Shown here: one piece after another, positions 60,294 through 64,000 of the stretch
Layout of the letters: each line of letters begins with the position of its first letter
Position numbering within the stretch: position 1 is the first letter of the stretch
Assembly: GCF_014650055.1 (NCBI RefSeq)
Contig: NZ_BMUF01000009.1
Span: forward strand, 49,069 to 113,068
Length of the DNA: 64,000 bases
Source: Streptomyces malachitofuscus
Lineage (GTDB): Bacteria > Actinomycetota > Actinomycetes > Streptomycetales > Streptomycetaceae
Direction of reading: 5' to 3'
Program-made: the position numbers and the translations under genes
Notes under the pieces: generated by a model
The model's database searches: none
What the model was told of the DNA's origin: nothing
What the model saw: only the letters and a program-made list of their open reading frames with translations

Positions 60294-62339
60294 TCAGGTC
60301 CTGGCGCGGCCGTTCAGCTCGGCCAGCGGTGTGTCGGACAGACCCAACTCGCCTGCTTTCTCGATCAGTTCCTTGAACCGACCGGTGTTCTCTCCGCCCT
60401 GCCGCATCAGCCGCATCAGCAGCGCGGAGACCGTGAGGTTCTGCACGTCGCCCGTGGAGACGGACCCCAGGATCCGGCTCAGGTCGTCGGTGAAGCTCGC
60501 CGAGCCGTCCAGCCAGGGTCCGGCGAGGGCCTGTGCGGTCTCGGAGTTCTGGACGAAGCCGTCCACGCCCTTGCCGAGCGCGATCGAGGAGACGAGGCGG
60601 TCGAGGAAGACCGACTCCCCTCCGACGATGTTGATGTCCGCGTTCTCCAGACCGGTCGCGAGGACGGTGGCCTGTGCCTCGGCGACCTGCCGCTGCACGT
60701 CCAGTCCGGCGAGCCGGATGTCCTTCTCGGCCTCCAGCCGCAGCCGGTACTCCTCGTGGCCGCGGGACGCCTCGTCGAGGGCGGCCATCGCCGCCGCCTT
60801 CTCGGTGAGGCCGGCCGCCTCCGCGCGGAGCTTGCCGCTGATGGCCTCCGCGTCGGCGAGGGCCTTGGCGCGGGCGCCCTCGGCCTCCGCGCGCAGCCGG
60901 GCCTGGGTGGCCTCGGCCTCGGCGCGGCCCGCCTTCTCGATGACGTCGGCCTCCTTGTCGCGGACCTGGACGACGGCGAGCCCTTCGGCGGCGGACTCCG
61001 CCTGGATCCCCTCGGCCAGGCGCAGCTTGGCCTGTGCGTCGAGGTCGGCGGTCTTCAACCGGGCCTCGGCGAGGGTGAGTTCCTCGGCGGCGCGGTGGGT
61101 GGCGGCCTGTTCGGCGGCCTCGGCGGCCTTGATGTCCTTGACCAGCTTCTCCTGCGCCTCGGCCTCCGCGGCGATGATGACGGCCTGGCGCTGCCGCTCG
61201 GCCTCCTCGACGGCCCGCAGCTTCTTGATGGACTCCTCCTGCTCGGCGACCGTACGGTCCACCGCCACCCGCTCGCGGATGACCTCGGCGATCTCCCGCT
61301 TCTCCGCCTCGACCTCCTTCTCGGCGGCGATCCTGGTCAGTTCGGTCTCCCGGTCCCGGGCGATGACCTCGAGCAGGCGGTCCTTCTCGATGCGCTCGCT
61401 CTCCACGGCGATGACCCGCTCGCGGTTCTTGGCGGCGACGGCGACCTCGCGGGCCTGGTTCTCGCGCTGCACGCCGAGCTGTTCCTCGGTGCGCAGGAAG
61501 GCGCTCTGCGCGCGCAGCCGCTCCTCCTCCACGACCCGGGCGGTCTCGGCCTCCTCGCGGGCCCGTACGGTCTCGATCTCCCGCCTCTGCTTGATCTCGG
61601 CGTCGGCCTGGCGGCGTTCCAGCTCCAGGATCGCCTCGCGCGCGTCGACGTCCTGCCGGGTGATCTCCTTCTGCTCGTTGCGCTGGGCCTCGTTGGTGCG
61701 GACGTGCTCCACGGCGGTGAGCTCGGTGATCTTGCGGATGCCCTGTGCGTCGAGCACGTTGCCCGGGTCGAGCTGGGTCAGCGGCGTCTGCTCCAGGTAG
61801 TCGATCGCGGCGTCCTCGAGGTGGTAGCCGTTCAGGTCTACGCCGATGACCTCGATGATCCGGTACCGCAGTTCCTCGCGCTTGGTGTAGAGGTCGGTGA
61901 AGTCCATCTGCTTGCCGACGGTCTTGAGCGCCTCGGAGAACTTGGCGTGGAACAGTTCCTGAAGGGTGTTCCGGTCGCTGGCCCGCGCCGTGCCGACGGC
62001 CTGGGCGACCTTGATGACGTCCTCGACGGTCTTGTTGACCTTGACGAAGAACGTGATGCGTATGTCCGCGCGGATGTTGTCCCGGCAGATCAGGCCTTCC
62101 TTGCCGGCCCGGGTGATCTCGATGGTCTTCACCGAGATGTCCATCACCTCGGCCTTGTGCAGCACCGGCAGCACGACCGACCCGGTGAAGGTCACATCGA
62201 CCTTGCGGATCTTGGAGACGATCAGCGCCTTGCCCTGCTCCACCTTGCGGAAGAGCTTGGTGACGAGCAGCAGGCCGATGAGCACGAGCAACAGGGCGAC
62301 GCCGGCGAGTACGGCGATGCCCACGGTGGCGGCATCCAT
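60294..62339 (-). CDS. flotillin-like SPFH protein (YqiK type)
   Basis: A 681-residue protein with one N-terminal membrane helix (VGIAVLAGVALLLVLIGLLLV, about 6-27). The SPFH/band-7 domain follows (VEQGKALIVSK, LICRDNIRADIRITFFVKV, FHAKFSEALKTVGKQMDF). A very long Glu/Ala/Arg coiled coil covers about 200-540 (repeats of EIERRR-type heptads), and a globular end (NADINIVGGESVFLDRLVSSIALGKGVDGF) closes it. Flotillins organise membrane microdomains. It is the upstream gene of a pair with the DUF3686-type ATPase; the two likely share a transcript and act together. Start ATG 62339. Confidence 0.9.
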   Translation of the reverse strand: MDAATVGIAVLAGVALLLVLIGLLLVTKLFRKVEQGKALIVSKIRKVDVTFTGSVVLPVLHKAEVMDISVKTIEITRAGKEGLICRDNIRADIRITFFVKVNKTVEDVIKVAQAVGTARASDRNTLQELFHAKFSEALKTVGKQMDFTDLYTKREELRYRIIEVIGVDLNGYHLEDAAIDYLEQTPLTQLDPGNVLDAQGIRKITELTAVEHVRTNEAQRNEQKEITRQDVDAREAILELERRQADAEIKQRREIETVRAREEAETARVVEEERLRAQSAFLRTEEQLGVQRENQAREVAVAAKNRERVIAVESERIEKDRLLEVIARDRETELTRIAAEKEVEAEKREIAEVIRERVAVDRTVAEQEESIKKLRAVEEAERQRQAVIIAAEAEAQEKLVKDIKAAEAAEQAATHRAAEELTLAEARLKTADLDAQAKLRLAEGIQAESAAEGLAVVQVRDKEADVIEKAGRAEAEATQARLRAEAEGARAKALADAEAISGKLRAEAAGLTEKAAAMAALDEASRGHEEYRLRLEAEKDIRLAGLDVQRQVAEAQATVLATGLENADINIVGGESVFLDRLVSSIALGKGVDGFVQNSETAQALAGPWLDGSASFTDDLSRILGSVSTGDVQNLTVSALLMRLMRQGGENTGRFKELIEKAGELGLSDTPLAELNGRART

Positions 62340-62674
62340 GGGACACGTCCTTCTGGGCTGAAAAATTGGCAGAAGTCAGGTGATGCGGTGCCTCGTTGAC
62401 GAGACGGGTGAATGTCCGGCGGAGGAGGAGACGGCTCAGCGGGCGCGGCGGTTCTGCGGCGCCTGTGGACGGATGCCGTCCGCGGGCCTGCGCACCGCGC
62501 GCTGCACACCGCCCCGGTCCGCACCGCGCGAGCGCGGGGACCGGGACGGCCATCGTTCGTCGGGGCAGGGCCGGTGCAGCGGCCGCACGAACCGGGTGAC
62601 GGGCGGGACCGCGGCGGGACGGTCGGATGTGCGCATCCCCGCCCCCTTCCGTTCACCGCTCGTCGTCTTCGGGC

Positions 62675-62743
62675 AGCACTGCTCCCCTCCGGTTCCGGCG
62701 CGAACACCTGCCGGTGTCCGGCACCGGAACCTTCCGCAGTGCT
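62675..62743. promoter_or_regulatory. large multi-stem inverted repeat
   Basis: Outer 8-bp arms AGCACTGC (62675-62682) and GCAGTGCT (62736-62743). Inner 8-bp arms GGTTCCGG (62691-62698) and CCGGAACC (62724-62731), with a small ACACC/GGTGT stem at the tip. It may be an RNA element, a cruciform, or a double terminator. Confidence 0.5.
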
Positions 62744-62783
62744 CCCCGCGGACCATGATGCCCGGGAGGGGCAGCGGCGCGCA

Positions 62784-62800
62784 TTGCCGGTTTCCGGCAA
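62784..62800. promoter_or_regulatory. inverted repeat before the PucR-type gene
   Basis: TTGCCGG-TTT-CCGGCAA, perfect 7-bp arms, 75 bases upstream of GTG 62875; candidate operator for the adjacent regulator. Confidence 0.5.
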
Positions 62801-62874
62801 GATTTACTAGGGTCTTCATGCCGACGCGTACACACGAACGCATCAGGGGTGCGTCAAGAGTTGGGGGGGGCCGC

Positions 62875-63933
62875 GTGACGGATCAGGGGATCCCGGAGCA
62901 GTATCTGGACGGCTATGCCGACATCCTGGCCGAGGTGGCGGCGACGGGCAGACGCCTCACCCGTGACGAGATCGCCTCACGTCGGGCCCTGGGGGAACGG
63001 GCCGCGGAGGCGGGCTTCGGTCTGCGTTCCCTGGTCAGCGCGCATCTGACCGCCGCCCGCGGCGCATGGCCGGCCGGCGGGGACTCGGCGGACGGCGCGC
63101 TCGCGGCGGTCCAGCAGGTCGTGGACGCGTTCGCCGAGGGCTACGAGCGCGCCCAGCGGCTGGCGGTGCGTCAGGAGGAGGCAGCCCGGCGGGAGTTCAT
63201 CGACGACCTGCTCTACGGCCGCAGCGATCTGGGCCGGCTCGCCGAACGTGCCGAGCGCTTCGGTCTGCGGCTGTCCCACGAGCACGCGGTCGCCGTCGCG
63301 CGGGGCGCGGTCGCGTACGAGGAGGGCGACCCGGTGCCGCGGCAGGTGGAGCGCGCGCTGATAGCCCGTTTCGGTGACCGCAGCATCCTGCTCACCACCA
63401 AGGACGGCCGGCTGCTGTGCATCGCGCCCGGGCACCAGAGGGAGGTGCTCACCCACTTCGCCAAGCAGGCGCACGCCGCCACCGACGGCGGTCAGGTCGC
63501 CATCGGCCGTCCGCAGTCCGGGCCGGGCGGGGTGGTCCAGTCGTACGAGGAGGCCCTGAGCTCCCTGGAGATAGCCGAGCGGCTGGGGCTGGACGACCCG
63601 GTGCTGCGCGCCGCCGATCTGCTCGTCTACCCGGTGCTGGCCCGTGACCGCCAGGCCATGGCCGACCTGGTGCACAACACCCTGGGGCCGCTGACCACGG
63701 CCCGTGGCGGCGCCCAGCCCCTGCTCGACACGCTCACGGCCTACTTCGACTCCGGCTGTGTGGCCGCGGAGGCGGCCCGGCGGCTCTCGCTGAGCGTGCG
63801 GGCGCTGACGTACCGCCTGGAGCGCATCAGCAAACTCACCGGCGCCAACCCCTCCGACCCGTCGCACCGTTACATGCTGCAGACGGCGGTGATCGGCGCA
63901 CGTCTGCTGGACTGGCCGGACGACGACGCCTGA
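62875..63933 (+). CDS. PucR/CdaR-type transcriptional regulator
   Basis: A 352-residue regulator. N-terminal helical region (YLDGYADILAEVAATGRRLT), a middle GGDEF-like/CdaR segment (LIARFGDRSILLTTKDGRLLCIAPG), and a C-terminal PucR-type HTH (YFDSGCVAAEAARRLSLSVRALTYRLERISKLTG). The target pathway is unknown. I use GTG 62875 as start; the frame also has an ATG at 62818 and a G8 tract between the two. The gene ends 67 bp before the window edge. Confidence 0.85.
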   Translation: MTDQGIPEQYLDGYADILAEVAATGRRLTRDEIASRRALGERAAEAGFGLRSLVSAHLTAARGAWPAGGDSADGALAAVQQVVDAFAEGYERAQRLAVRQEEAARREFIDDLLYGRSDLGRLAERAERFGLRLSHEHAVAVARGAVAYEEGDPVPRQVERALIARFGDRSILLTTKDGRLLCIAPGHQREVLTHFAKQAHAATDGGQVAIGRPQSGPGGVVQSYEEALSSLEIAERLGLDDPVLRAADLLVYPVLARDRQAMADLVHNTLGPLTTARGGAQPLLDTLTAYFDSGCVAAEAARRLSLSVRALTYRLERISKLTGANPSDPSHRYMLQTAVIGARLLDWPDDDA

Positions 63934-64000
63934 GCCACCGGCCGCCCAGGGCCCTCCCTCTCGGCCTCCGGCCTGGAGGTGGGCGCTCCCGGGTTCACCC

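Larger units (their letters stand above)
62340..62874. other. 535-bp divergent gap with structured sites
   Basis: Between the flotillin start and the PucR-type regulator start. Frames running through it have no ribosome site or family match. It contains the hairpin at 62675-62743, the inverted repeat at 62784-62800 and a run of eight G at 62863-62870. Confidence 0.6.

Noticed and set aside
62380..62874. Extension of the PucR-type gene to an upstream start at 62380
   Set aside because: The extra residues are Arg/Gly/Pro-rich and there is no ribosome site; the conserved part begins at GTG 62875.

Overview
The window is high-GC actinobacterial chromosome, almost certainly Streptomyces. The support is GTG starts, GTGA/ATGA translational coupling, a rok7B7-xylFGH-dxs block, an acnA / HTH-MurA pair and DUF397/DUF5753 modules. 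No rRNA, tRNA, insertion sequence, prophage or CRISPR array was seen. Gene order around rok7B7, dxs, acnA and the cobalt transporter resembles the S. coelicolor core (from memory), with accessory carbohydrate and conflict-type genes placed between the core blocks.

Layout. 1-3.5 kb: end of a beta-propeller-like gene, a PIN/NYN-like protein, a gap of decayed tandem repeats and an APC amino-acid permease. 3.6-10.6 kb: dxs, then xylose transporter xylFGH under the ROK regulator rok7B7. 10.7-18.6 kb: an NgcEFG-type chitooligosaccharide transporter without its own ATPase, divergent from a secreted GH92 alpha-mannosidase. 18.6-27.6 kb: a xylan locus (GH67 alpha-glucuronidase, YesL protein, GH39 beta-xylosidase, a three-gene ABC importer without ATPase, and a divergent CE7 acetyl-xylan esterase) with a CGAAACTTTCG operator. 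A perfect CebR box stands alone just after it. 27.8-30 kb: a caspase-like protease with two EAD2-like modules next to an EACC1-like small protein, which together look like a biological-conflict (defence or cell-death) module. 30-35.7 kb: aconitase, DUF4236, an HTH-MurA fusion and a PurO-like IMP cyclohydrolase. 35.8-45.7 kb: DUF485/symporter pair, RibD-like reductase, a whiJ-like regulatory module, WYL regulator, hydrolase, and a lipoprotein that seems to start at ATT.

45.7-54.7 kb is a metal-uptake region. A nickel/peptide ABC operon with a Nur-like box lies divergent from cbiMNQO, which is preceded by a cobalamin riboswitch. CbiN carries a tail of about 280 residues made of near-identical tandem repeats. 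55-62.3 kb holds a giant DUF3686-type AAA ATPase and a flotillin. A PucR-type regulator ends the window.

The sugar transporters and hydrolases form a plant-, fungal- and insect-polymer utilisation landscape. Neither the Ngc nor the xylan importer has a local ATPase, which fits use of a shared MsiK elsewhere. The strongest candidates for new biology are the caspase/EACC1 pair, the ATPase/flotillin pair, and the inverted repeat shared by the acnA and HTH-MurA promoters.
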